From Chaunax sp. Z400 (taxonomy: Eukaryota; Chordata; Actinopteri; Lophiiformes; Chaunacidae): a DNA stretch of 64,000 nt. Within the stretch, counting starts at the first letter, position 1; every line of letters begins with the position of its first letter. The stretch lies in the NCBI GenBank assembly GCA_037577475.1, contig CM075195.1, positions 22,285,399-22,349,398 on the forward strand, given 5' to 3'. Shown here one piece after another: positions 23,340 through 34,645 of the stretch. The notes beneath the pieces were generated by a model. The model was given only the letters and a program-made list of their open reading frames with translations. It was not told where the DNA came from and made no database searches. A program made the position numbers and the translations under genes.

Positions 23340-23412
23340 GCCTGGATAGCTCAGTCGGTAGAGCATCAGACTTTTAATCTGAGGGTCCAGGGTTCAAGTC
23401 CCTGTTCAGGCG
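23340..23412 (+). tRNA. tRNA-Lys (anticodon TTT), copy 2
   Basis: Identical over all 73 nt to the copy 676 bp to the left, including the T4-A69 pair. The anticodon TTT is at 23373-23375. The flanks are also duplicated: GCTCC.GAAG upstream, and CGTTAGTTTATTGCATAATG downstream. The two genes therefore arose by segmental tandem duplication. No T4 terminator follows directly. Confidence 0.95.
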
Positions 23413-23751
23413 TTAGTTTATTGCATAATGGGGCTTGTCAGGTGACTCTAGTGCATGGAAGTCTGAGCAAATTTGTCAAACTGGCCAAGGCAGAGATGTA
23501 GTTCACAAACACAAAACATCCAGGATGTGTAGAGGATGCTTGTGCTAATCCAATTTACTTTGGATGGCTCAGCTGGTCTATGGAGCTGAGTCCCCAAAAT
23601 ATTCAATTAATAGAAAATGAATTCAGAAGGGCTGTGGCCAGCCCTCTGCCCTTGAAAACTTCCTGGCAACATGCATGTCATTCAGCCACATTTATGTTCA
23701 CAACAAAATTCATATGGCCAAATATTTCATCTATTGATCAGATCACAAATC

Positions 23752-23836
23752 TGGTTGGTTGGTTGGCTGTCTGGCTGGTCGATTGCTTTGTTGGTTTCCA
23801 TGCTGGCTGGTTGGTTGGTTGGCTGGTTTGTTGTCT
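23752..23836 (+). repeat. (TTGG/CTGG)n low-complexity repeat
   Basis: Imperfect GGTTGGTTGGCTG units directly follow the last repeat block of the tRNA array. They open spurious ORFs in several frames. Confidence 0.75.
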
Positions 23837-23849
23837 GCATGGCCATACT

Positions 23850-23934
23850 TACCATTGAGGTCACCAAGGTCCGGACCTCGGTATTTTTTCAGTGGTGTAC
23901 ATAATAAAAGTCGTGAAATAATCGCCTTCCGCAT
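23850..23934 (-). other. orphan exon-like ORF with strong donor
   Basis: On the minus strand an ATG opens a 28-codon ORF, starting MRKAIISRLLLC, with several CpG sites. It runs straight into an AATG|GTAAGTAT donor (about 23844-23849), which is near-perfect consensus. I do not recognise the peptide and see no partner exon to the left. It could be the first exon of an unknown gene, an untranslated exon, or chance. Confidence 0.25.
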
Positions 23935-25435
23935 CGGATCGCCTGCATCATTGTTTGTGTATATGTTTGTGTGTGTGTGTGTGTGTAGGTGCGGGGAATG
24001 AATTATCTTGACTTTATTACAACCCTTTGTTCAACACAGTCGTTCTCTGATTAAATCAACAAACCAGACATGTAGCTGAATCCACGGAAGCACAACACAG
24101 GTAACTACAGAGGTTTATTAGTGGTCTGCTGGTAGTTCAGTGACAGTCTTCCCAGACATCATCTGACTAATAGCTCCTGTGTGGTCGCACAAGTCACGTA
24201 AAAAAATTAACAAGCTCCTTAGCTAACATTTATTCATCCATCCGATGTTAGATTTGTAAACTTAAACTAAAGTTTAAATGCTTTTCTTTTCATTCAGTTT
24301 GTGTAAAGGGTTTAAATGCATGTTAAAATGAGGTCCCCATATTTATTTTTAATTTCACTGTAATATTAACCGATTAGAGGCCGGTAACATTTGCTTATAA
24401 TTATCACCTGACCCTGTGTTTACTTTGTGCCAGTGTAGTGATATAACCTGCATGCATGTGGCTTATTATGTGTTCCATCCTGTGAAGTAATTTAAAAAAA
24501 TAATCCATTAATGTCTTCAAAGGACAATTTAGTACCTGACACAGGCTTAATTTAAAAGTCTAACTGTATAATGAACTAAATGAGCGAAGTGGTTCCATTG
24601 TCTTGTCATTCATTCTGTCTAGACTTGAAAGTTTTAAGTATACAGTTAGATGCTAAGTTATAAATTTATATATAGTCCCCATACGTTGCATTATTCTAAT
24701 TACATACTACATGCAGGCTTATATCTAAAGTTAAGAAATTCAATTTAAAAGATATCTGTTGTCTTTCTGCGATTGCCAATATTGATCATGAAACCATTTT
24801 CGTCATTTCATTCATTTATTTGCATTCAATCAATATTCTGGGGTCATTTCCAAAAATAGTTTTCATCAACTCCTCGAGAAGTGCCTCTGTCACTCTACCA
24901 TGTCTAATAGTCACATAAAGCAAAATGGATTCAGTAAATTGATGATATGCTAATGTTTTTGGATTAAACAATACACACACAATAAATAGTTTATATTATA
25001 ATGGCTGCAAAAAGTCGCTACAGTCATCTCAGTCTATGCAGATGTATGCTGAGAATAAACAATGAAATCATGATCCCATTTTCAAAAACATAACATCACA
25101 TAATCTTAAAGCCTGCTCAGGTGGCCACATACAGATAAGTTTAGTAGATTGATGGCATCAGCTGATCTTCATCCTCCTCCACATCTCTCAGTCCAATTCA
25201 AGCTTAGTTTATCTGTGTTAGCGATAGGGTAAGGGTTAGGGAATAAAAGATTTGAATGTGGAAATGCAGTTATAAATACAGCCCACAAGATGGAGCTAAC
25301 GCCTAGCAGAGGGCTACTAGATAAGCCGAGTGGTGCATCTGAATAGTGCATTCAGGCCTTTTTTTTGTGCAGCTCTCCATAGACATGGCTTTGTGTACTT
25401 TTCATGTGTTTCAGGTGCTTAGAAAATAAAATGAA
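23935..25435. other. non-coding interval, nothing recognised
   Basis: AT-rich sequence with a short GT run at 23967-23987. No coding exon, RNA gene or mobile element is visible. Confidence 0.45.
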
Positions 25436-25654
25436 CTTAATGTGTGAATTTTACTTTTGTAAAACTTGAGTGGTGGTCCATAAATCTCTGCCTCTGTTTT
25501 GTTGAAGTTTCCGAAGTTGCTCCTTATATCTTTGCACATCTGCAGCTATCCCTGCTAACTGCTGTAGACCTACCAAGTATGATGTAAAATGCATCACTTC
25601 CTTTGAGCAGTGGGATTTTTCTAAAAGATCTTCCAAACGCTGTGAAGAGCTGCA
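25436..25654 (-). other. orphan terminal-exon-like ORF with predicted coiled coil
   Basis: On the minus strand a TATATATGCAG acceptor (25655-25656) opens a frame of about 65 codons ending in TAA. The peptide is hydrophilic and helix-prone, with heptad-like spacing in VQRYKEQLRKLQQN and a Trp near the end (RDLWTTTQVLQK). Composition and length look more like true coding than its neighbours. I do not recognise the family and found no matching upstream exon between 25.7 and 29 kb. It may be the last exon of a gene with distant exons, or a relic. Confidence 0.4.
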
Positions 25655-26162
25655 TATATAAAAGTTTTCATGGGTTGAGTCATTACTCTGCTTTAATAAT
25701 TGGCAACAGAAACTAAGAGACTGTATGAGATAGTAGTATATGATATATATTTATATAACATGTCACAGACTATTATTTTAAAATGAAAAGCCTCTGAGCG
25801 GTACAGCTTCCTTCATACAACATAGATTGGTAGATAATGAAATAACATGGCATGTCCTCTATTCTTGCTTGTGATGCAGATAAAATGGCATGGCTGGTGG
25901 CATACATGTGACTCAAGACAAAGTCACACATACCTTATACATCACTATAAACACACACTAACAAGTCATACAGTCATGCAGACTGTACACTCTGAGCCAG
26001 TGTGTGTTCTCTCCCCATCATTTGTGCTTCAACCCATCTGCCAAAATCCTCTCAAGCAAAATTTGACTTGACATTTCCCAACTCTGAATCAGCAGAGAAA
26101 GTAGGCCTGCACGTATATGGGTACTGCTAGAGAGACATAAAACTTAAGAGAGAGAGAGAGGC

Positions 26163-26211
<49 letters not shown>

Positions 26212-27470
26212 AGCTTGTATCACAAAAGGCCACGGGGAGAGGAAGACATCTATTTGGCCCCCGTGCCACCAGGGCACACAATGGTATTAACCAAATGAGT
26301 CTTTACATAATAATTAAAGGTTCCTCTCTGAAAGATGGCCTCTATCGTTCAGTACTGAAGAAGAATTAATTATTGGTATCAATCAATGATGTTATCAGTG
26401 GGTGTTACTTGGTTAAGAAAGGAGACGAGCAGACAGTGGCATTTAGCTGTGATTAATGAAGTGACCTTCCCTACAGCCTTGGCTGAGATCTAGAAAAATC
26501 TATTCCATTTCAAAGTGACCTCTGGGTAGGATGGCTGGTTGGAGCACCCTTATACTCAGCATCCAAATGCAACAAAACACACACACGACTGTCTTTGTGA
26601 GGTTTGGACAGTGGTGCAGATAAAGAACGTCAGAAATTATATCCGAGAACGTCAAATCCGAGGTTCCTAAAATTCCACCAATCATTTCCTCTCATGTTCA
26701 AGTGATTCTGACATACTGTATGTCCTCCCTATAGCTAAATTTAGTGAGCTGTTATTCCTCAAAGCTTTGGGATGCTATCCTCTGGCATGCAAATGTGATG
26801 GTGGCATTAGCGGTGATGATAATGATATTAATGGGTGCCCAAAGTCTTATAAGAAATTTCCATATTTTGTCCCCTGGGCCTCAGTTTGTACAGCATGGCA
26901 TTAACATTTTCATATTGGTATGATTCCCACTAGAACAGGACAAGTCAAGCATGTAGGCTATATCCATTCTTCACACTGGAGAACAGGACAGAAGAGAAGT
27001 GTTTTCCACATGGAAAGGTTCACAAAGCAGGTATAGAATGTATTTGTAAAAAAACATACACAGGACAGTGAAATGAACATGTTACATAGTTGCTCCAATC
27101 CAGCAGACACTGAGTAACATTAGCGTTTATTGCATGTGTCAGAGGTATTAGTGTCTTTCTGTTGTTTAGAGCTGCAGGTAGGCTACACAGGGCTAAACCA
27201 TGAGCTATAAGAGACCAAAATAGCTCTGTAATGGACAGGAATCCCACTATCTTGTATCATGATCAGTTTTTTAATTTAAAAATATTGATTAGTGTTGCTT
27301 TCAGTTTTTTTCTACTTGTCACAATCAGACTCTTAGGCAATGACAAAAAGAGACACAGTTGTACAGGAAAATAGATGCCACTTATTTACAGAAATTGAAA
27401 CAGATTACATTATATGTTTGTATGAAATGAACACTGAGTAGATCAGTAGTGCTAACGAGTGAATGTGTTT
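25655..27470. other. non-coding interval with one microsatellite
   Basis: Apart from the (AG)n run I see no coding or RNA signal. The ORFs here are short and low-complexity. Confidence 0.45.
26147..26210 (+). repeat. (AG)n microsatellite
   Basis: A GA dinucleotide run, interrupted once by GGCAGG. Confidence 0.95.
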
Positions 27471-27471
27471 A

Positions 27472-27765
27472 AATGGTAAATGAGCTACATTTCTGTAGCC
27501 TTACCGACCACTTAAAGCGCTTCACAACATGAGCATTCACACACACATTCATTGACTGGCGTCATGCTTCCATGCAAGGTGCCACCTGCTCAACAGGAAT
27601 GATTACCATTCACATGTATTAATGTCCACTTGTCAATTGAAGAGCCACCAGGAGCAATTCTGGTGTCATAATCTTACTCAACAACACTGTAAACTGCAAG
27701 GCCCAGAGATCGAATCACCAACCATTTGATTACTGGATGACTGCTTTACAACCTACACCGACCTG
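27472..27765 (-). repeat. decayed SINE-like interspersed repeat
   Basis: The order of blocks TGGTAAATG..., ACCGACCACTTAAAGCGCTT, ACACACACATTCATT..., GCAAGGTGCCACCTGCTCA and GATCGAATCACC..TGATTACTGGATGA matches a common teleost repeat. Its tRNA-like end reads on the minus strand. Confidence 0.6.
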
Positions 27766-27769
27766 TAGG

Positions 27770-29820
27770 GATGTATGGTGTGACATTAAACCAAACCAAA
27801 CAAAAGAAAATATGTTGCAAAGAGGTAAAACAGCAATGGAGTGAGACAGAGGGAAAACAGGGATGGAATATCCTAAATACACGCATTTTCAGTCAGGTGC
27901 ACCCACAACATCTGTCTACCAGGACCTGAAGGGAGAAACAAAACACAAGCAGCAGCCCAAGGGCCATCCCCAGGACCATCACATACTTTAGATGATTTAA
28001 GATGTTCTATTTACTTTTAAATGAACCTGCAGTTAGCATATAAAGTGGCACTGCTAGGGTTGGACTTAGACATGCAGACAGCTTTCATCCAGGATCAATC
28101 ATCAGTGGTGATCAGGACTCAGATCATTTTACATTCCCAAATGGGTCCATTCTATTCAGACGACCACCTGGCTTTCCTTCCATCTGACTCAGCATCAGGT
28201 CAGCACTGATCATCTCCTAATGAGCTGAGGAATTATAGATTAACATTTGGTAACAGATGGGTAATACATGCACATGCTCACAAACAATGCCAGCAACAAC
28301 TAACACACTAGTGCTCATCTAAACAGCAATTATCATTTCATATGAGGCTGGTGCACTGCCCAGATGATGACAGCTCTTCATACAGTACAGGAAGTTCCTG
28401 TGGTGCCACATTACCCAGCCTCAGAGGCATGCATGTCATTGTGCCATGTTTCTACTCCTCCACTCATTAATGATGCTCACTGGCCAGCAGATGAGAGACC
28501 ACAGCTTTACCACTGTTTGCCTGCTGGCTTCCTCAGTAGCAAAACCAGCCAATTCTAATAGTATACATCGCATGTAATTGCTGCATTTCTGCAATAATGG
28601 GCTAAAGGAGGCTGTTACTTGGGTGACCCTCAGCATAATGACCCACTCAGTCCTTATAAAGTATTCAGGCTGTTGACTTTTCATTCATGAGTGTGACACT
28701 GAGAAAAAGGGTATAATAATGAGCATTAGCGATGCTAGTATATTCATTTGTGAGAACGATGACCCAAGTAGTGTCAGAGGTTACAGAGTCATGAGAAAGA
28801 GGCTATTATATGAAGGTTTCCTCTGTCCATATTCAATGCATCTTAAATTCTGATTTTATTGCAGCAACAGTGGAACAATGTGGTGTTATTAGACTTCTCG
28901 AAGGAGAAAAGTGCCGCAAGTGCTGATCAATAAAATTTTACCATCAACCCTAAATTGCCCTAGTAGCCACTGAAGTGAAGTTAAAATGGTGTATTACACT
29001 GTTCTCTCCACTTAACTCCCATCAGGAATGCAGCTGCAGAACTCTGACCAGACTCTAATCTGGTTATAATCTGATGGGTTTGACACATTTCCACAGAGGC
29101 GTAATGAAGAAGCGTGGGTTGGAGTTTCAATGGTCAATCCAAGACAATTGTGTTGCAAAGAAAACATGTAAAAAAAATTCTGAAGTGCACTGAGAGCACT
29201 TTATTTGGAGGTAAAACTTTGTGTAAGCAGCCAAAATGTCTGCAATAATTCCCCATTGCACAGGTAACTGTAAGTGTATAACTAAGGCAAGTATGGTAAG
29301 GTACAACAAATCTCAGCAATTTACTTGAGTATGAACAAATGAACAAACTTTTACTGACAGATATTATGGCCAAAACTACAAACACAGATGTAGTAAAATA
29401 ACAGATCAAATTTTATCATGTTATTATTTTTCATACAAAAATGCTGAGATTGCCTCTCCTGTCCAACATGTACAACAAACATGCTTATTTTGTCTTATTC
29501 TTATGATCGTATGTCATAAACATCTTGCATTTCATGGTTGCATGCAATATCTATAAAGCTATGCACAACAGAATTGTGATTCATTGATTTATGACAGGAG
29601 AGACTGTACAAATGTTTTCATTTGTTACATGGGTTCTGCCCATAAGAAACTATGTAAATGCTAAATCTAATTTAACATATGAACACCAAATTTACAGTTA
29701 TGAGACTGTAACAGCTGTACAGCTGTAAATTAATTTGGTCTCCTCATAAACAAAAGCCTCATTATTTTGAAAAGTCCACATTCATCATCAGTGCAGGAAC
29801 TTTTTACAAGCAGATGGGAA
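27770..29820. other. non-coding interval, nothing recognised
   Basis: Mixed-composition unique sequence. Its ORFs (up to about 90 codons on the minus strand at 29134-29409) show no domain, splice logic or codon bias. Confidence 0.45.
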
Positions 29821-29824
29821 AACA

Positions 29825-29827
<3 letters not shown>

Positions 29828-29891
<64 letters not shown>
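29828..29891 (+). repeat. (TG)n microsatellite
   Basis: About 31 perfect TG units. Confidence 0.97.
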
Positions 29892-29892
<1 letters not shown>

Positions 29893-30059
29893 GAATCCAC
29901 ATGTGTATACGGCTGAAATTCATTCCCCATTGCTCTGTAATGTTGCTAAGTCATCCTGTATGTTTATGTATTGAACACACTACGTTGCACACATTAAAAC
30001 AGCCCTTCTGTTTAACTCAGTGTTTTCACTTTAGTTGATTTTACAAGAATTACTATTCA

Positions 30060-30125
30060 TGATTAAATTTTGGTGATGATCTGGATGATTGTTGGGCCTT
30101 GGCGGAGGTTTGCACTCTCTCTTTT
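30060..30125 (+). repeat. 3' fragment of an interspersed repeat (GGCCTTGGCGGAGG type)
   Basis: GGTGATGATCTGGATGATTG followed by GTTGGGCCTTGGCGGAGG and TGCACTCTC matches the end of a common teleost repeat whose 5' parts are at 20048 and 41335. Confidence 0.5.
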
Positions 30126-30171
30126 TCCCATCATTCTTGCCAGAAATAGTGAAATGGACTCAGCCCAAGCC

Positions 30172-30985
30172 AAGACGCATAAAATCTAGGAGTGATTTTT
30201 GACTCTGGTTTTACGTTTAAGGCTTAAGTCCATGAAATGAAAGCAGCATTTTATCATTTGAAGAAAATCTCCAAACACTGAGACTAATACACATTCTTAT
30301 AACTAGCAGGCTGGACTATTGTAATGCTTTCTTGTCTTCCAAGGAATACAATAAATCGACTACAATTTATTCAAAATATGACTAAGACCAAAATGAGAGA
30401 GCACATTACGCCTATTTTAAAGTCTCTGCACTGACTACCTGTTAGTTTTTGTAGTGATTTTAAAATTCTTCTATTGGCTTATAAGGCACTCCATGACCTT
30501 GCACCAGACAATATCTTAAAAATGCCTTAGTTTTATGAACCAGGAAAACCAAGATCCTCTGGTTCTTCTCTTTTAGCTGTTTGTCAAAGCAGAACTAAAA
30601 CATTTGGTGATGTTGCTTTCAGTCATTATGCTCCAAGCTAACAGAGCATTTTTTTTAACAGAAACTAAAAACCCATCTATTTGGTCTGGGTTTATGTAGT
30701 GTTTTATAATCTTATACTTAGATTACTGACTGTAATATCTAATATTTCATTATAATTACCAAATGTCTGCTTTTTCTTATTATTATTTTGCTTTTGTTAT
30801 ATTTTATTATTCATCTTTTCTTATCTTAACTACCCATCTTTCTGTGTTGTTGTTTAGTCTCTAAATGGTGTGCATTCATCTCTAAATCCATTTTAACTTC
30901 TTTTGTTTCATCAATTGTTTATTAAGCACTTTGAATTGCATGCAAATATTTTGAAAGATGCTATAGAAATAAAATTGATGTAGAC
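30172..30985 (+). repeat. 5'-truncated L2-like LINE, decayed reverse-transcriptase C-terminus plus 3' UTR
   Basis: Broken plus-strand frames read NLGVIFDSGFTFKA, then VHEMKAAFYHLKKIS, then ITSRLDYCNAFLS. This is the order at the C-terminal end of L2-type ORF2. Stops and frameshifts interrupt it throughout. The 3' end reads GATGCTATAGAAATAAAATT, the usual tail of these elements. It is not functional. Confidence 0.75.
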
Positions 30986-31358
30986 AGTCAGAACATGCAG
31001 CGAACATGCAATTCTGACTAAATTTTATTTAGGAAAGAAAAAGAACATTATTGAAGGAGCTCGCAGAAACTTCTTACTGACTGGGAATTGCAGGATTGTA
31101 CAAATATCTATATTATATAACATTTGTATGATAAATTTGGTCCACAAACAAACAGTACACGACTCTCAACTTCATTGATACTGTTCATCGCTCTGTTAGA
31201 GATATACTGTAAACTATTTGATTGTACAACATTATTTAGAAAATTTGATGAATTCTGATAAATACGGTCTATAGGCTGCTTTGAAAATGATACCAATGTA
31301 ATTCAACTTTTAAATTCCGGTAGCCCTTTTAACACGTAGTTTTAAACAATCAAGCATC

Positions 31359-31643
31359 TACATATACTGAACAAAAATATAAACGCAACACTTTTGTTTT
31401 AGCTCCAATTTTTCATGTGTTGAAAGCAAAGATGTAAAACTTTTTCTATGTACACAAAAGGCCCATTTCTCTCAAATTTTGTTCACAAACTTGTTTAAAT
31501 CTGTGTTAGTGAGCACTTCTCCTTTGCCGAGACAATCCATCCACCAGGTGTGGCATATCAAGATGCTGATTAGACAGCATGATTATTGCACAGGTGTGCC
31601 TTAGGTTGGTCACAATAAAAGGCCACTCTAAAATGTGCAGTTT
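31359..31643 (+). repeat. left terminal inverted repeat of the Tc1 element
   Basis: About 285 bp, repeated in reverse at 32707-32995. It lacks 4 bp present in the right copy near CATCCACC. Confidence 0.93.
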
Positions 31644-31657
31644 CATCACACAGCACA

Positions 31658-32671
31658 ATGCCACAGATGTCGCAAGTTGTGAGGGAGCGTGCAATTGGCA
31701 TGCTGACTGCAGGAATGTCCACCAGAGCTGTTGCCCGTGAATTGAATGTTCATTTCTCTCCCATAAGCCGTCTCCAAAGTCGTTTCCGAGAATTTGGCAG
31801 TACATCCAACCGGCCTCACAACCGCAGACCACGTGTAACCACGCCAGCCCAGGACCTCCACATCCGGCATCTTCCCCTGCAAGATCGTCTGAGACCAGCC
31901 ACCCGGACAGCTGATGCAACAATTGGTTTGCATAACCAAAGAATTTCTGTACAAACTGTCAGAAACCGTCTCAGGGAAGCTCATCTGCATGCTCGTCGTC
32001 CTCACCGGGGTCTTGACCTGACTGCAGTTCGTCGTCGTAACCGACTTGAGTGGGCAAATGCTCACCTTCGATGGTGTCTGTCACTTTGGAGAAGTGTTCT
32101 CTTCACGGATGAATCCCGGTTTTCACTGTACCGGGCAGATGGCAGACAGCGTGTATGGCGTCATGTGGGTGAGCGGTTTGCTGATGTCAAAGTTGTGAAT
32201 AGAGTGGCCCATGGTGGTGGTGGGGTTATGGTATGGGCAGGCATATGCTACGGACAACCAACACAGTTGCATTTTATTGATGGCATTGTGAATGCACAGA
32301 GATACCGTGACGAGATCCTGAGGCCCATTGTTGTGTCATTCATCCACCACCATCACCTCATGTTGCAGCATGATAATGCACGGCCCCATGTTGCAAGGAT
32401 CTGTACACAATTCCTGGAAGCTGAAAACATCCCAGTCCTTGCATGGCCTCCATACTCCCCGGACATGTCACCCATTGAGCATGTTTGGGATGCTCTGGAT
32501 CGGTGTATACGACAGCGTGTTCCAGTTCCTGCCAATATCCAGCAACTTCGCACAGCCATTGAAGAGGAGTGGACCAACATTCCACAGGCCACAATCAACA
32601 ACCTGATCAACTCCATGCGAAGGAGATGTGTTGCACTGCGTGAGGCAAATGGTGGTCACACCAGATACTGA
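31658..32671 (+). CDS. Tc1-like transposase, intact, DD34E
   Basis: This 337-residue ORF has no stop or frameshift. It is the DDE-superfamily enzyme that cuts and pastes the element at TA sites by binding its inverted repeats. The N-terminal half (about 1-110) holds two helix-turn-helix-like segments, VARELNVHFSPISRLQ and VRNRLREA, joined by an arginine-rich GRPR-like hook (NRRPR, about 55-59). The catalytic triad is D151 (FTDESRF), D239 (QHDNARPH) and E274 (MSPIEHVWD), with exactly 34 residues between the last two. The glycine-rich box GGGGVMVWAG (186-195) is present. The start MPQMSQVV is the usual start of this family. Open frames on the opposite strand here are shadows. Confidence 0.95.
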   Translation: MPQMSQVVRERAIGMLTAGMSTRAVARELNVHFSPISRLQSRFREFGSTSNRPHNRRPRVTTPAQDLHIRHLPLQDRLRPATRTADATIGLHNQRISVQTVRNRLREAHLHARRPHRGLDLTAVRRRNRLEWANAHLRWCLSLWRSVLFTDESRFSLYRADGRQRVWRHVGERFADVKVVNRVAHGGGGVMVWAGICYGQPTQLHFIDGIVNAQRYRDEILRPIVVSFIHHHHLMLQHDNARPHVARICTQFLEAENIPVLAWPPYSPDMSPIEHVWDALDRCIRQRVPVPANIQQLRTAIEEEWTNIPQATINNLINSMRRRCVALREANGGHTRY

Positions 32672-32706
32672 CACTTCAGTGCCTATAAATGTCTCTTTTC
32701 AAGATA

Positions 32707-32995
32707 AAACTGCACATTTTAGAGTGGCCTTTTATTGTGACCAACCTAAGGCACACCTGTGCAATAATCATGCTGTCTAATCAGCATCTTGATATGCCAC
32801 ACCTGTCAGGTGGATGGATTATCTTGGCAAAGGAGAAGTGCTCACTAACACAGATTTAAACAAGTTTGTGAACAAAATTTGAGAGAAATAGGCCTTTTGT
32901 GTACATAGAAAAAGTTTTACATCTTTGCTTTCAACACATGAAAAATTGGAGCTAAAACAAAAGTGTTGCGTTTATATTTTTGTTCAGTATATGTA
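32707..32995 (-). repeat. right terminal inverted repeat of the Tc1 element
   Basis: About 289 bp, the reverse of the left repeat with roughly 98 percent identity by eye. Confidence 0.93.
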
Positions 32996-34542
32996 AAATC
33001 ACTTTGAGGAGAAGTGGCTGAAACGACTGTATTGTTTATAATGAAGCAAAAAGAAACAAAGAAACAACTAGTACATTGATGACTGTGTCTTATGAACTGT
33101 GCACCTATAAATGAATATTTAGAGCCTGTGGTGTGCTGTTTTGTTGTTGAGTCCACCTTTGCAGCTAATAGCAATATACATGGAATTGCTTGATCCATCT
33201 TCATGTTTGATTAAGCCTTTTTAGATTTATTTCTCTGGTTATTAAATGATTGATTGATGGATTATTATACATATAAATTACATTATTTGTAAATGAAATG
33301 AAGAAGCCTGTATGTGGAAGTTAACTGGGTCTGCTAATAGTTATTCTGCAAAATGTTGTGGAACTACAAGAGTAAGTAGACAAGACAGGGAAGTGGAAAC
33401 AATGATAATTAGCACAATACAATGAGTCCCATAATGACTTCTAGCACATTTAAACATCATAGATTGATAACACACAGAACTGTATAGTAACTGTTGAATT
33501 TTCCATCCCTTTCCATCAGCATGCTTAATCAGAACCTTTTAGCTCTGATTAAGCATGCTGATTGAGTTTACCAACAATAAAGTGTGAAGGAATTTTCTCT
33601 CCTGAATTGAAACTTGATTAAGAGAAACCAATGACTGGTAACATCTTTCTACTTCTTAAGTACTTCATTTGTCATCTCAGTAAGTGGAGTCACAGACACA
33701 TTAGTGGAGTCCTACCCAAGGCTTCAAGCCCCTGTCTGTAGACCTTCTGTTTTAAAGCAGATCTGATCACTAAATTACAGACAAAAATACAAGATCCAAC
33801 ATCTACATAAGGCAGTGACTGCCAGCAGAGAAAGAGACCAAAAGAGAGAAGGAGGAGAAGAATAAGGAGAGAGAGATAAGAGGAGAGAGGTAAAGATGAA
33901 CCTTCAGCTGGAGGGAAATTGAAGCAGAAATCTGTAGAAGTTGTATGAATGAAGAATTTAACAGAAGGTCATGGTTTTCTATTCAGCTCAACAAACATCA
34001 GCGGTAACTAACTGAACTAATCAAAGAATATAGCACTTGTTGAATGTTAAGGCTAAGAAATTAGTTTTAAGTTTAAATGAGTTGAGTCAGGTTATCTGAT
34101 GTCAGCTGGGAGGATATTCCAGAGGAACACTTCAAAAGGAAAAGGCCCTGCTGGACTTTGGGACGACCCTGATTTCTGACAATGTAATGATCCTGGATTG
34201 CAGACTACAGAAAAAAATACACTGATCAACACAAAAATGTCTGTACATGACAAACATACATCATCATCATGCATCATTCACCACTGAATTTAACCCAAAT
34301 CACTGGCATTCCCCTGAAAACACTGTGTAGTGCCTGTAATTAGTGTTGAAACTATAGGTGGTGAGTGGGCAGCTTGTGTGTTAGGAAACATATGTCATAG
34401 TGTGTTAGTGTCCAGGCTAAAACATGTTACTTACGCCTGTCATGACCACCCTACTGCCTGTCAGACCAGCCATGAGGTGACAGTGATGCGTCTTGTCTGT
34501 CTAGTTCACTGGCCCAGAAGTCCTGTCACCTGTCAAGACATC

Positions 34543-34544
<2 letters not shown>
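32996..34544. other. non-coding interval right of the Tc1 element
   Basis: Apart from the hairpin at 33515-33562 and a purine-rich AGAGAG patch near 33830-33890, I see nothing. Confidence 0.45.
33515..33562. other. perfect 19-bp hairpin with 10-nt loop
   Basis: ATCAGCATGCTTAATCAGA (33515-33533) is followed after 10 nt by its exact reverse complement (33544-33562). Pairing stops sharply outside. There is no T tract or gene next to it, and the stem is too short for a typical miRNA precursor. Confidence 0.85.
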
Positions 34545-34620
<76 letters not shown>

Positions 34621-34645
34621 CACACACACACACATACACACACAC
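34545..34645 (+). repeat. (CA)n microsatellite
   Basis: About 100 bp of CA units with two single-base interruptions near the 3' end. Confidence 0.97.

Larger units (their letters stand above)
22331..23750 (+). repeat. tandem duplication (unit about 670 bp) carrying the two tRNA-Lys genes
   Basis: Matching blocks are offset by about 669-676 bp. Examples are CAAGCCTTCACAAAGACTTC at about 22421 and 23090, CATTGATCAGAT at about 22496 and 23165, the tRNA genes, and the TGCATAATGGGG...GTCAGGTGACTCTA block after them. The tRNA genes are identical while the flanks differ at many sites. Confidence 0.85.
31359..32995 (+). mobile_element. full-length Tc1/mariner transposon
   Basis: The element is bounded by TA dinucleotides (31359-31360 and 32994-32995), the Tc1/mariner target. 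The terminal inverted repeats are about 285 bp (31359-31643) and 289 bp (32707-32995). By eye they differ at three bases and one 4-bp indel. The outer ends read ATACTGAACAAAAATATAAA. Several TA steps at the tip make the exact edge uncertain by a few bases. An intact transposase gene fills the middle. The structure suggests a young insertion. Confidence 0.93.

Noticed and set aside
31506..32065. Minus-strand ORFs of about 138 codons over the Tc1 element
   Set aside because: They are antisense shadows of the transposase and inverted repeat.
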